A program made the translations under genes and the position numbers. The notes beneath the pieces were generated by a model, which had not been told where the DNA came from, searched no databases, and was given only the letters and a program-made list of their open reading frames with translations. Of a stretch of 64,000 bases of DNA, positions 10,486 through 19,006 are shown piece after piece (positions within the stretch are counted from its first letter, which is position 1; each line of letters begins with the position of its first letter). Origin of the DNA: Nannocystis punicea (GTDB taxonomy: Bacteria > Myxococcota_A > Polyangia > Nannocystales > Nannocystaceae); assembly GCF_026965555.1 (NCBI RefSeq), contig NZ_CP114040.1:5642001-5706000 (forward strand), read 5' to 3'.

Positions 10486-11384
10486 CGACACCGGTGATCG
10501 TGGTGCACGGCGGCGCGGGGACGGTGGCGGAGGACCTGCGCGGGTCGGCGGTGACCGGCACGCACGCGGCCGCAGCGGCCGGCCAGGCGGTGCTGCTGGC
10601 GGGCGGCAGCGCCGAGGCGGCCGTGCTCGCGGCCGTGCGCGCGCTCGAGGACGATCCGGGCTTCAACGCCGGCCGCGGCGCGTGCATGAACGCCGACGGG
10701 GTGTTCGAGGCCGACGCCGCGATCATGCGCTCGCGCGACCTGCGGTCGGGCGCGGTCGCCGGGGTCCGCGAAGTCCGCGACACGATCCTGCTGGCGGCGC
10801 TGGTGATGAACGAGACCCGCCACTGCCTGCTGGTCGGCGACAACGCGGCCCGCTTCGCCCGCGAGCGCGGGGTCGGCCACTTCGGCCGCGAGGAGGTGTG
10901 GACCGCCAAGGCCGAGGCCCACTTCGCGGCGGTGCGCGCGGGGCAGCGGCTCGACAACCGCGCCGACACCGTCGGCGCAGTCGCCCTCGACGCGCGCGGC
11001 GAGCTGTGCGCGGCCGGCTCGACCGGCGGCGTGCTTTACAAGTTGCCCGGTCGCGTCGGCGACACGCCGATGGTCGGCTCCGGCCTCTACGCGCACCCGG
11101 AGCTCGGCGCCTGCGCGACGACGGGCCTCGGCGAGGCGATCTTGACCCACGTGCTCGCCTACGCGGCGCTGCAGCGGGTCCGCGGCGCGGCCAGCGACGC
11201 GGTGACGCCCCTGGCCGCCGGCCTGGTGCGCGAGGTGTCGACGCGCTGGGACGGAGCCGCCGTCGGGCTGATCCTGCTCCGCCCCGACGGCACCGCGGCC
11301 GTCGTGCACGCCAGCGATCACATGAGCTGGGCGCTCGCGCGAGGCGACGAGGCGGTCGCGGCCGGTCTGTCCGTGCTCGCCTGA
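10482..11384 (+). CDS. iaaA: Isoaspartyl peptidase / plant-type L-asparaginase (Ntn hydrolase)
   Basis: 300 residues from GTG 10482, which overlaps the ybeY stop. The N-terminus PVIVVHGGAGT, the GFNAGRGACMN block and the autocleavage site DNRADTVGAVALD (Thr becomes the N-terminal nucleophile of the beta subunit) are typical of type 2 asparaginases; GSTGGV and TTGLGE follow as expected. The enzyme removes beta-aspartyl residues from dipeptides or hydrolyses asparagine in the cytosol. No signal peptide. Decayed copies of the 3' end follow the stop. Confidence 0.9.
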   Translation: MTTPVIVVHGGAGTVAEDLRGSAVTGTHAAAAAGQAVLLAGGSAEAAVLAAVRALEDDPGFNAGRGACMNADGVFEADAAIMRSRDLRSGAVAGVREVRDTILLAALVMNETRHCLLVGDNAARFARERGVGHFGREEVWTAKAEAHFAAVRAGQRLDNRADTVGAVALDARGELCAAGSTGGVLYKLPGRVGDTPMVGSGLYAHPELGACATTGLGEAILTHVLAYAALQRVRGAASDAVTPLAAGLVREVSTRWDGAAVGLILLRPDGTAAVVHASDHMSWALARGDEAVAAGLSVLA

Positions 11385-11745
11385 GCCGGACGCTCGCGCG
11401 AAACGACGAGGCCGGGCTCGTCGCTCGCTGCCGAGTTGCCGCGACGCGCTTGGCCGCCGAGCGGGTGCCGTCGTGCACGCCAGCGCTCGCATGCGCTGGG
11501 CGCTCGCGCGAGGCGTCAGACGGCCGCCGCCGGCCTGGTAGCGCGCGCCCGAACTGGGCTCCCGATCGAGGCAAGAAAGCCGAGGTTCGTCGCTCAGGGA
11601 CCAGCCGGCACGCGGCTCTCGCGGCCCGGCAGTCGGTCCCAGCCGTGACTCGGTGGGCTGGGCGCTCACGAGAGGCGACGAGGTGGTCCCCGCCGGCCCG
11701 TCGGCGATCCCATGCTGGACGCTCGCGTGACGAGGAAGCTGGGGT
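11385..11745 (+). repeat. Degenerate tandem copies of the 3' end of the isoaspartyl peptidase gene
   Basis: The genic segment GTCGTGCACGCCAGCG (11301) followed by GCTGGGCGCTCGCGCGAGGC (11326) returns at 11470/11495, and its second half at 11657 (GCTGGGCGCTCACGAGAGGC). A weaker copy starts at 11385. Spacing is about 160-170 bp. The copies carry stops and indels in the gene's frame. The remaining sequence to 11997 shows no gene. Confidence 0.8.
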
Positions 11746-11997
11746 CCGTCGTTCGTCGTCAGCGGCGAGGGCTGCCGCCGCCGGGCTGTTCGTTCGAGCC
11801 GCGGATCGGTGCGCGTCGCCCCGGCGCCGGCGTTCTGTCGTTCGCCAGGCGTCGGGTGTCGGCCGATGCGCAGGGCCGGCCCGACGCCTGGACTCGTGGA
11901 CCGGCGCCGCCGGGCTGCCGCAGATCCGCGGCCTGCAGCGGGCGGGCGGCGATCTGGGCACTGGACGCCGGGGCGGGGGGGCGCCTATAACCGGCAG

Positions 11998-13404
11998 GTG
12001 CTTCGTTGCGCGCTGATCGTCGCTTTGGCCGCACCGCCGGCCGCCGGTCCGAGCGCGTCACCGGTCCCGTGGGGGCCGCTGCCGGGTCAGCCGGCGCCGG
12101 CCGGCGATGATGCGAAGGGACAGGTTCCCGCGGACATGTCGCAGGGGACAGGGTCCTCGGAGCAGGTCGAAAAGGACAGCCCCGCCGCGCCGGTGACGAG
12201 CGGCACGCCCGCGCCGGCGTCGCGCCTCGAGCCGATGGGTCCGAGCGGGCCGGCGCCGGTGGCAGTGCCGCCGCCCGAGCCGGGCGAGGCGACGCTGGAG
12301 CTGTCGGGCGCGGGGCAGGGCGGGCAGGTCGTCGTGACCTCGCCGCGGGGCAAGCTGCTCGGCTCGTACGCCGTCGGCCCGGGCCAGACGATCCTGCTGC
12401 GCGGGGCGCCGGGCGAGTACGTGGTCCGCAGCCCGGACGCGCCGCACGGCCTGGTCGTGCCCGTGGTCGAGCGTACGCACGTGCAGGTCGGTCCGACCGG
12501 GCTGACGATGGTGCGCGACGAGGGGCCGACGCCAGGACCGGTCGTCCGCGTCGGCCGGTCCGCGGCCGCGCGCGACGGCAACTGGCGCCGTCCGGTCTCG
12601 CCGATCCTGTCGGCGCTGGTGCCGGGCCTGGGTCAGATGGTCAACCGCGAGTACGCGCGCGGGGCCGGCTTCTTGCTCGGGGCCGTGTCGCTCGGGGGCG
12701 TTGCCCTCGGCCTCGCGCTCACCCGCGACCCGTCCGACGCGGCCACCCCGGGCGCGCACGGCCGCACCTTCGCCTCCGACGTCGTCGGCGCGGCCGGCCT
12801 CGGGCTCCTGACCGGCGGCCTGCACCTCCTCTACATGGCGCAGGTGATGGACGCCTACGCCGGGGCGATCGGCAAGCGCACGCCGAAGCCGCACAGCCGC
12901 CACAAGGTGTCGCTCGAGCTGCGGCGCATGGCGACCGTGGGTATGCGCGCCGGCGATCCGGCCGCCCAGCTGTACGCCGACTGGAACGTCGGCGTGCTCG
13001 GTCAGGTCGCGCCGCGCTTCAGCGTCGGTCTGACCGACCTCGGCCTCAAGTTCGGGCCCGGCCGCGCGGTGCTGCAGGGCGGGCCGCGGCTGCAGTACCG
13101 GGTGCTCGAGCGCGGGCGCGTGTGGCTGTCGCTGGCCGCCGGCGCGATCGTCCAGGGCGCGTTCGCCAGCGGGACCCCGCCGGCCGTGCCCGAGGGCGAG
13201 AAGCCGCCGCGCACCGCGGCGGTCGCCGCCATCCCGTACGGCCAGCTCGACCTGCGGCTGTTCATCCTCGATCGCTGGTCGATCGACATCGTCCCGCGGA
13301 TCAGCGCCCCGCTCGGCGCCGCCCGCTACTACCGCCAGGACGGCGCGATCCCCAAGCAGGCGATCACGCTCGAGCTCGGCACCGGCCTGGGGGTGTACTT
13401 CTGA
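11998..13404 (+). CDS. Secreted or membrane protein with a DUF5683-like hydrophobic domain
   Basis: 468 residues from GTG 11998, which gives a signal peptide (LRCALIVALAAPPAAG). A Pro/Ala-rich linker follows; residues about 37-64 of it are encoded by the 14-nt repeat array. Then comes a beta-rich domain resembling PEGA-type segments (ATLELSGAGQGGQVVVTSP), a hydrophobic region starting SPILSALVPGLGQMVNREYARG, typical of DUF5683/TM2-like small membrane domains, and a C-terminal beta-rich region ending in a periodic, aromatic-terminated strand (LELGTGLGVYF) that could be outer-membrane associated. Function unknown; its stop overlaps the start of the next gene (TGATG), so the two are likely co-translated. 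Confidence 0.65.
   Translation: MLRCALIVALAAPPAAGPSASPVPWGPLPGQPAPAGDDAKGQVPADMSQGTGSSEQVEKDSPAAPVTSGTPAPASRLEPMGPSGPAPVAVPPPEPGEATLELSGAGQGGQVVVTSPRGKLLGSYAVGPGQTILLRGAPGEYVVRSPDAPHGLVVPVVERTHVQVGPTGLTMVRDEGPTPGPVVRVGRSAAARDGNWRRPVSPILSALVPGLGQMVNREYARGAGFLLGAVSLGGVALGLALTRDPSDAATPGAHGRTFASDVVGAAGLGLLTGGLHLLYMAQVMDAYAGAIGKRTPKPHSRHKVSLELRRMATVGMRAGDPAAQLYADWNVGVLGQVAPRFSVGLTDLGLKFGPGRAVLQGGPRLQYRVLERGRVWLSLAAGAIVQGAFASGTPPAVPEGEKPPRTAAVAAIPYGQLDLRLFILDRWSIDIVPRISAPLGAARYYRQDGAIPKQAITLELGTGLGVYF
12106..12189 (+). repeat. 14-nt palindromic repeat array in a translated linker
   Basis: Units start at 12120, 12134, 12148, 12162 and 12176 (ACAGGTTCCCGCGG, ACATGTCGCAGGGG, ACAGGGTCCTCGGA, GCAGGTCGAAAAGG, then a partial unit). 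A weaker unit precedes at 12106. The array lies just after the signal peptide of the secreted protein gene. Confidence 0.85.
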
Positions 13405-14255
13405 TGCTGGCCTTTCGGACCTGTCGCTCGGGACACTGGCTGCTCGGACATGTCCGTACGGCCATGCTGGTGGCGCTCGCGGCCGGCGCGGCGGGCTGCG
13501 TGTTCGGCTACCGCAGCGAGGCCGAGGTCGAGGCGACCTGGCAGCTCACCGGCGTCCAGACGGTGCGCGTCGACCTGCCCGACACGCCGCTGACGGTGGT
13601 CGGCGACCCGATGGCCACGGGCCTCGAGCTGCGCGGCGAGTGGCGGGCCGCCGGCGGCAGCGAGAAGGTGGCCAAAGCCAACGCGCGCACGCCGCGGCTC
13701 GTGTTCGACGTGACCGGCGGGTTCGCGCGGCTCGGCGCGGTGGTGCCGCTGGCGGTCGACGACCAGGTCGACCTCGAGGTCGAGGAGATCCGGCTGCCGC
13801 CCACGCTCGACCTCGAGTTGCAGACGGGGCTCGGCGACGTCGACGTCGTCGGCGTGGTCGGCAACATCGGCGTCGACGTCGAGATCGGCGACATCGACAT
13901 CGACGGCGGCGACGGCGGGATCGCAGTGCGCACCGGCGACGGCCGCGTGCGCGTCGAGTCGGCCGGCAACATGGACCTCAGCACTCGCCACGGCACCGTC
14001 GAGGTGTGGCAGGCGGGCGCGGGCGGCAACGACGTCGTGGTCCGCGCCGGCGGCGACGTGCGCGTGTGGCTGCGCTCCGACGCCGATCTCGACCTCGACC
14101 TCAAGGGGAAGTCGATCCGCGTCCAGACCGGCACCGTGTCGACCATCACCAGCGGCTCGTTCCGCCGCGCGGTCGGCGGCGGGCACGTGAAGATCTGGCT
14201 CGACGCCGGCCCAGGCCACGTCGAGGTGCGCCTCGGCGAGCCCGAGACGCCCTGA
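13404..14255 (+). CDS. Lipoprotein with DUF4097-like beta-strand repeats
   Basis: 283 residues from ATG 13404, overlapping the previous stop. The classical lipoprotein signal is MLVALAAGAAGC; a start at ATG 13464 would place it at the N-terminus, and the extra 20 residues before it are encoded by the 14-nt repeat array. The body is a run of short Val/Asp/Gly beta strands (DVDVVGVVGNIGVDVEIGDID), the pattern of DUF4097-type putative adhesin domains. Likely an envelope lipoprotein acting with the preceding gene; no enzymatic motif is seen. Confidence 0.65.
   Translation: MLAFRTCRSGHWLLGHVRTAMLVALAAGAAGCVFGYRSEAEVEATWQLTGVQTVRVDLPDTPLTVVGDPMATGLELRGEWRAAGGSEKVAKANARTPRLVFDVTGGFARLGAVVPLAVDDQVDLEVEEIRLPPTLDLELQTGLGDVDVVGVVGNIGVDVEIGDIDIDGGDGGIAVRTGDGRVRVESAGNMDLSTRHGTVEVWQAGAGGNDVVVRAGGDVRVWLRSDADLDLDLKGKSIRVQTGTVSTITSGSFRRAVGGGHVKIWLDAGPGHVEVRLGEPETP
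13419..13475 (+). repeat. 14-nt palindromic repeats at the 5' end of the lipoprotein gene
   Basis: Units at 13419 (ACCTGTCGCTCGGG), 13433, 13448 (ACATGTCCGTACGG; one spacing is 15) and 13462. They lie between the coupled upstream stop and the likely true signal-peptide Met codon at 13464. Confidence 0.75.
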
Positions 14256-14455
14256 GAGGCCGCGAGCGCGGGCCGCGGGCGTTGCCGCGGCAGCGTCGCC
14301 TGGCGGGCAGGGGCGGGCACAGCTCTCGGCGAGGCGATGTCCGAGGGGCCCCAGACCCTCGCGGGCCCGGGGCGAGGCCGGCGCAGCGTGACGCGCCGCT
14401 CGGCCGGGCTTGCGAGCAGCCCGGCGCCCGTGCTAAACGCTTCGCCGCTCCTCGC

Positions 14456-14540
14456 GCCAGAGTGGCGAAATCGGTAGACGCGGCGGACTCAAAATCCGTT
14501 GAGGTAGCCCCTCGTGTCGGTTCGAGTCCGACCTCTGGCA
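14456..14540 (+). tRNA. tRNA-Leu (anticodon CAA)
   Basis: An 85-nt class II tRNA. The acceptor arm GCCAGAG (14456-14462) pairs with CTCTGGC (14533-14539). The D arm contains TGGCGAAATCGGTAGACGC, the anticodon stem GCGGA/TCCGT encloses CTCAAAA with anticodon CAA, a long variable arm follows, and the T arm has the GTTCGAGTC core. CCA is not encoded. It reads UUG codons. Confidence 0.95.
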
Positions 14541-14571
14541 CTCTCGCGGGCTTCGTGCCAAAACGATCCCC

Positions 14572-15225
14572 GTGACCATCGATGTCGTGCGATCGCCGGC
14601 TGAACGCTCCCCTGCTGGGGCCGCCGGTCTCTCTCGTCATCTGCTGTGCGCGGTGCCGCAGCTGGTCGATCCGAACTTCGTGCGCTCGGTGGTCTTCATC
14701 ATCGATCACTCCGAGCGCGGCGCGTTCGGGCTGGTCATCAATCACCGCCTGCCCACGACGATCGCGGAGTTCGCCGACGCGGTGACGCTGCGCTGGGAGG
14801 GCCCGGCCGATCAGGGGCTGCGCCTCGGCGGCCCGGTCGAGCCAGTGCGCGCGTTCCTCCTCCACGATCAGTCGCAGTGGGACCCGCTCGCCGAGGACGT
14901 CGCGCCCGGAGCGTTCCTCACCGCCTCGCTCGAGGGCGTGCGCCGCGTCAGCGACAACCGCTTCGGCGGGGCAGGTCGCAATTATTTGGTGTTCCTCGGC
15001 TACGCCGGCTGGGGCCCCGGTCAGCTCGAGTCCGAGATGGCCCAGGGCAGCTGGCTGGCGGTGCCGCTGCGCGAGCCGGCCAGCGACGCGCCAGGGGTCC
15101 CGGTGCCGTGGCTGTTCCACACCGCGCCCGAGATCATGTGGCACGAGGCGCTCGCGGCCGTCGGCATCGACCCGGCGCGGCTGATCGGCGCCAGCGTCGG
15201 CTCGGGCCGCGCGCCGCAGGCGTGA
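14572..15225 (+). CDS. YqgE/AlgH family protein (UPF0301)
   Basis: 217 residues from GTG 14572, 31 bp after the tRNA. Family hallmarks are HLLCAVPQLVDPNFVRSVVFIIDHSERGAFGLVINH near the N-terminus, LGGPV, and FLGYAGWGPGQLESEM in the middle. Cytosolic protein of unknown biochemical role; AlgH homologues influence alginate regulation in pseudomonads, but this does not transfer automatically. Length is slightly above the usual 185-190 residues because of an N-terminal addition. Confidence 0.9.
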   Translation: MTIDVVRSPAERSPAGAAGLSRHLLCAVPQLVDPNFVRSVVFIIDHSERGAFGLVINHRLPTTIAEFADAVTLRWEGPADQGLRLGGPVEPVRAFLLHDQSQWDPLAEDVAPGAFLTASLEGVRRVSDNRFGGAGRNYLVFLGYAGWGPGQLESEMAQGSWLAVPLREPASDAPGVPVPWLFHTAPEIMWHEALAAVGIDPARLIGASVGSGRAPQA

Positions 15226-15279
15226 GCCGCGGGGCGAGGGCCTCCTTCGACACGCTTGCGATCGGTTGCGCCCGTGAGT

Positions 15280-15391
15280 CCATGGTCGAATAGACATGTA
15301 CATCGTTACATGTCTATTCGTGCATGTCGAAAAGAGCATGTCAAAAAGAGCATGTCCATATGGACATGCTCTCGCGGGCATGCGAGAGAAT
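15280..15391. repeat. 14-nt palindromic repeat array, 8 units in exact register
   Basis: Units start at 15280, 15294, 15308, 15322, 15336, 15350, 15364 and 15378, each with NCATGN at its head. The segment 15350-15369 is a perfect 8-bp stem (GCATGTCC/GGACATGC) with an ATAT loop. It lies between the convergent yqgE and GDYXXLXY genes and is locally A+T rich. No gene is seen in 15226-15464. Confidence 0.92.
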
Positions 15392-15464
15392 CACCGATCG
15401 AGGGCAGGGGCAGCGTCCGGCGCTGCGCAGTGTTCCGCGTCCGTGATGGAGCACCGAGCGGACC

Positions 15465-17087
15465 TCAGCGGTCGTGCAGGCGGGTGCCGAGCGGGCGGCG
15501 GGCCTCGTCGCGCAGGCCGATGAGGACGCTGTCGCCGGCCTCGGCGACGGCGAGCTCGCCGTAGCGGGCGGCCTCGAGCTCTTGGCCCTCGCCTTCGGGG
15601 AACAGGAACGTCTCGGCGCCGAAGCTGACCGCCTCGCCGCGCTTGTGGTAGCGCAGGCGCAGCTCCCCTGGCGCCAGCGCGCGGCCGTCGTCGACGCGGA
15701 CGAACTGCGCCACGTCGTCGGCGTCGCGGGTGACGATCAGCGCGCCGCGCGGGGCCATGGCCTCGATGTTGGGCAGCGCGGCCAGCTCGTAGCGCAGCTC
15801 CATGTAGTCGCCCTGCATGAGCGAGCGCGGGTCGACGGGCCTGAGGCGCAGCAGCACCGTCTCGCCCGCCGACAGCACCTGCTCCTTCTGCGTCACCACC
15901 CAGCCGGGGATCGCCAGACCCAGCCCGAGCGCCAGCGACAGCCAGCGCAGGTCGGCCATGCGCGCCGCCAGCGGGCGGGCCTGGACCTCGCGCGGCCGGA
16001 CGGCCCTGCGCCGCAACAGCCCCGCGAGCAGCAGGAACAACACGCCCTGGCTGACGGCCACGATCGACTTGCTGAGCAGCGTCGAGCCGTGCTCGTAGTA
16101 CCAGAAGAACAGGAAGCCGCCGATCGCCGTCAGGCCGAACAGGCGCAGGCTGTGGCTGCCGCGCAGCTGCCCGAGGAGCAGCAGCGTCAGTCCGGCGCTC
16201 AGACCCGGCGTGTCGAGGCCCAGCAGCGCGGTCAGCCAGATCCCGACCAGCGCGGCCGCCAGCGCCCGCCCGCGCAGCTCCGGCCGCTCGCGCCCCGCCT
16301 GGACCATCAGCCAGGTCGACAGCGCCGCCCAGCCGGCCGACAGCGCCATCGCCTCGACCGCCCAGCTCCCGAACAGCATCGGCAGCGCGTCCGAAGCTCG
16401 GCTCCCGTGGCGGCCGCCGGCGCCGATCGTGATCGGCCCCCACACCGCCAGCGGCAGCGCGTAGGCCAGCGGCTGCCACAGCCGGCCGAGCCGGGCGGAC
16501 AGCGGCGCCTGCAGCACCCACAGGCCGCAAATACATGTCCCGAGGAACAGGGCCAGAAGACCATGTCCGAAAGCGCCGACGTGCAGCTCGGCCGCCAGCA
16601 CCAGCAGGGCCCCGGCGCCGACCAGGATGGAGGCGACGCCGATGGCGAGGTCGCGGACCAGCCAGACCGTGACGGCCTGGAGGAGGATCGTCGCCACGCA
16701 CAGGGCCTCGTCGTCGCCGACGACCTCGCTCAGGCTGACGAGGATCAGGATCTGGCCGCCGATGGTGGCGATCCAGCGCAGCTGCAGCTCGAGCAGGCTG
16801 GCCGAGCCGCGCGCGAGCGCTGCGGCCAGGCCGAGGCCCGTCGCGCCGAGCGCGAGGCCGAGCGGCACGACCTCCGTGATCTCCATCTCCACGAGGAAGA
16901 TCGCCAGCAGCAGCGCGCCCAGCCACACCGACACCGAGGCGCCGGCCTGCTGCAGCCGCAGGCCCTCGCCCGTCAGCCCGGCGAGGGCGTCGCGGGCCCG
17001 CTTGCCCAGCGGCGTCGCGGCGTCGAGCGCAGCGCGATCGACCAGGCCCTCGTCGGCCAGCTGCTCGAGCAAGCCTCGCGTGCTCAC
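15465..17087 (-). CDS. Multi-pass membrane protein with GDYXXLXY domain (DUF4401-like)
   Basis: 540 residues from GTG 17087, overlapping the upstream gene's stop (GTGA). About a dozen hydrophobic segments make up residues 50-390. The C-terminal soluble part contains the diagnostic VDPRSLMQGDYMELRYEL and further beta strands, ending after AEAGDSVLIGLRDEARRPLG. DUF2157, DUF4401 and GDYXXLXY proteins are usually encoded together; function is unknown, probably in the inner membrane. A 14-nt repeat array (16533-16574) is translated within the membrane region as hydrophobic sequence. Confidence 0.85.
   Translation of the reverse strand: MSTRGLLEQLADEGLVDRAALDAATPLGKRARDALAGLTGEGLRLQQAGASVSVWLGALLLAIFLVEMEITEVVPLGLALGATGLGLAAALARGSASLLELQLRWIATIGGQILILVSLSEVVGDDEALCVATILLQAVTVWLVRDLAIGVASILVGAGALLVLAAELHVGAFGHGLLALFLGTCICGLWVLQAPLSARLGRLWQPLAYALPLAVWGPITIGAGGRHGSRASDALPMLFGSWAVEAMALSAGWAALSTWLMVQAGRERPELRGRALAAALVGIWLTALLGLDTPGLSAGLTLLLLGQLRGSHSLRLFGLTAIGGFLFFWYYEHGSTLLSKSIVAVSQGVLFLLLAGLLRRRAVRPREVQARPLAARMADLRWLSLALGLGLAIPGWVVTQKEQVLSAGETVLLRLRPVDPRSLMQGDYMELRYELAALPNIEAMAPRGALIVTRDADDVAQFVRVDDGRALAPGELRLRYHKRGEAVSFGAETFLFPEGEGQELEAARYGELAVAEAGDSVLIGLRDEARRPLGTRLHDR
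16533..16574. repeat. 14-nt palindromic repeats inside the GDYXXLXY gene
   Basis: Three units in register at 16533, 16547 and 16561 (ACATGTCCCGAGGA, ACAGGGCCAGAAGA, CCATGTCCGAAAGC), translated on the minus strand inside a membrane segment. Confidence 0.8.
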
Positions 17088-18070
17088 GCCGCGTCCTCCC
17101 CTCGCGAGCGGCGGGCGCGGAACCACTCGCCGCCGACGTAACCCTGCACGCTGAGGAGCAGGCCCATGATCAGGAGGCCGCCGACCTTGGCGTTGAGCAC
17201 GTCGAACACCAGCTTGCCCTCGGCCACGGTCAGCAGGCCGAACAGCGCGGCGACGCCGAGCCGCTCGAGGCCGAAGTCGCCGATCCGGCGGCCGAGCTGC
17301 AGCATCACGACCGGCTGGGCCAGCGCCAGCAGCAGCGCCAGCGGCTGTCCCGAAGGCCAGCCGTCGATTCCGATCGCGGTCGCCCCGTGGGCGAAGCCGA
17401 TGCACCAGCCGAGCCCCAGCGCGACCGCGCCGATCGCATCGCTCGCGCCGCGGCCGGCCCGGCGGTGCAGCCCCAGCGCGGTCAAGGCCGCGCCGCCGGC
17501 CAGGCTGACCCAAAGGCCAGGTGTAGCGAACGGGTGGCTGCCGAGCGCCTGACCGATCCACAGATAGGTCGTGACCACTGCCAGCAGGAGCGCAGTGATC
17601 CACGCGCCGACGAACCGGGTCGCCAGGGCGTAGCCCGCCAGCACCGCCGACCAGGCGAGGAACAGCTCGAACGCGTCGGCGCCGGTCTGGTAGACCTGGC
17701 CGACCAGGGCCAGGAGCGGCCCGAACAGCAGGCCGCCGGCCAGCGCCGCCGCGCGCCCGCTGAGCCTGTCGAGGCCGATCCAGCCGCCCGCGAGGGTCGC
17801 AGCGGCCATCGCCGCGGCCGCCAGGCCGATCCGCGTCTGCGGCGAGAACACGTCCCAGTTGGCGGCGACGAAGAAGATCGCGCCGGCCACCACGAGCACC
17901 GTGCCGAGGATGATCAGGTGGAAGCGCGCGAACCGGTACCACGCGTCGGCCGTGGGCTTGCGGCCGATGAGCTCGAGGCCGCGCTCCAGGGCCGCGGGCT
18001 CCAGCACGCCGGCCGCCGCGAGCGCGTGCAGGCGAACGGCGAGCGGCGGACCGGCGAGCGGGTCGGACAC
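17084..18070 (-). CDS. DUF2157 domain membrane protein
   Basis: 328 residues from GTG 18070. A cytosolic N-terminus of about 45 residues (GVLEPAALERGLELIGRKPTADAWYRFARF) leads into eight or more membrane helices, beginning LGTVLVVAGAIFFVAANWD. The NWD after the first helix is characteristic of DUF2157. It is translationally coupled to the GDYXXLXY gene downstream, which is the common arrangement of this pair. Function unknown; probably an inner-membrane complex. Confidence 0.88.
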   Translation of the reverse strand: MSDPLAGPPLAVRLHALAAAGVLEPAALERGLELIGRKPTADAWYRFARFHLIILGTVLVVAGAIFFVAANWDVFSPQTRIGLAAAAMAAATLAGGWIGLDRLSGRAAALAGGLLFGPLLALVGQVYQTGADAFELFLAWSAVLAGYALATRFVGAWITALLLAVVTTYLWIGQALGSHPFATPGLWVSLAGGAALTALGLHRRAGRGASDAIGAVALGLGWCIGFAHGATAIGIDGWPSGQPLALLLALAQPVVMLQLGRRIGDFGLERLGVAALFGLLTVAEGKLVFDVLNAKVGGLLIMGLLLSVQGYVGGEWFRARRSRGEDAA

Positions 18071-18180
18071 GCGGGCGACCTTAGCACGCCGATCTGCGGT
18101 CGGCGACAGCCCGCGTGGGACGAGGACGGTGCGTCGTCTCCATCGAGCGAGGCCGTGGGGGCGCCAGCGGGCGCGCGCTG

Positions 18181-18873
18181 ACCTGGCGCAAGGGACATGT
18201 CCACGCGTGGAGCGCTGCGGGCCCCGAGCCGTACCGGCGGCCGGGGCTCGCGGAGAGCGACGTTCCGGCGCCGGCGGGCGCGAGCGCTCGAGCTTCGGAG
18301 AGCGCCGTGCAGCGGCGTGCGCGGTGCATGCTGCGGCCTCCGGGGATCTCCAGGGCCCCGAAGGTCAGCTTCAAGATGTCGCAAGGGACAGGTCGGACGG
18401 GCCCGCGCCGCGCACCTCGTTTCGCGGCGTGAGGCGGTGAAGGGTGGCTGTCGGGCGCTCCTGCGCTCGTTCGTTTCAAGATGTCTCAAGGGACATATCA
18501 TCACCGAGAAGCGATGTGCGCGGCGGACGTCCTCGCGGCGTGACGGTCGCTGCCGCGCGCTCCTGCGCCGCTTCGGTTCAGCATGTCCTAAGGGACATGT
18601 AATCGTCGCGCAGAGAGGTGCGCGGCGCAGGTCCTCGCGGCGTGACGGTCGCTGCCGCGCGCTCCTGCGCATCTCGTTTTCAGCATGTCCCAGGGGACAT
18701 ATCGTCGCCGCGAAGCGGTACGCGGGACGGTCGCCGTCCTGCCAGCCGATCTCAATGTGTCGCAAGGGACAGGTCGCCGCCGCGAAGGGACGTGCGCGGC
18801 GGGTCCATCGCGGTGACGTTCGCTGCCGCGCGCTCCTGCGCCTTCACATGTCTCGACGGACAGGTCGTACCTC
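18181..18873. repeat. Seven paired 14-nt palindromes in a gene-free region
   Basis: Seven two-unit copies, each pair spaced exactly 14 nt: 18181/18195, 18374/18388, 18479/18493, 18581/18595, 18683/18697, 18755/18769 and 18846/18860. The pair at 18581 forms a perfect 7-bp stem CATGTCC/GGACATG with a TAAG loop. They lie in the 936-bp divergent region 18071-19006, where I see no convincing gene. Confidence 0.9.
18443..18868. repeat. 102-bp tandem repeat carrying one 14-nt pair per copy
   Basis: The core GCTCCTGCGC recurs at 18457, 18559, 18661 (period 102) and again, after divergence, at 18832. Copies share GACGGTCGCTGCCGCGCGCT, the paired 14-nt palindrome about 25 bp later, and a GCGGCG(G/C)A(C/G)GTCCTCGCGGCGTGA stretch. 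The period is a multiple of three, so open frames run through both strands, but the Arg/Cys-rich peptides look artefactual. Confidence 0.85.
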
Positions 18874-19006
18874 GCCCGAGACGATGGCCGCGGTGCAGCG
18901 GCCGCGGCGGTGGTGCCTGAAGTCCTCGCTCTCCCGCCGCAGATCGGGCCGAACATTGCATCGTCCGCGGGTGCCCCGACGGCCGCGCCCGGGTTATCGT
19001 GGCCGC

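Noticed and set aside
15280..15391. CRISPR array
   Set aside because: Unit is 14 nt with 4-nt spacers, far too short for repeats and spacers, and no cas genes are present.
18197..19006. Long open frames on both strands through the 102-bp repeats, coding Arg/Cys-rich 34-residue repeats (SACPKGHV-type)
   Set aside because: The 102-bp period is a multiple of three, so frames stay open automatically; composition is Arg-rich and codon use unlike genes here. The plus-strand frame merely joins the lipoprotein gene starting at 19007.
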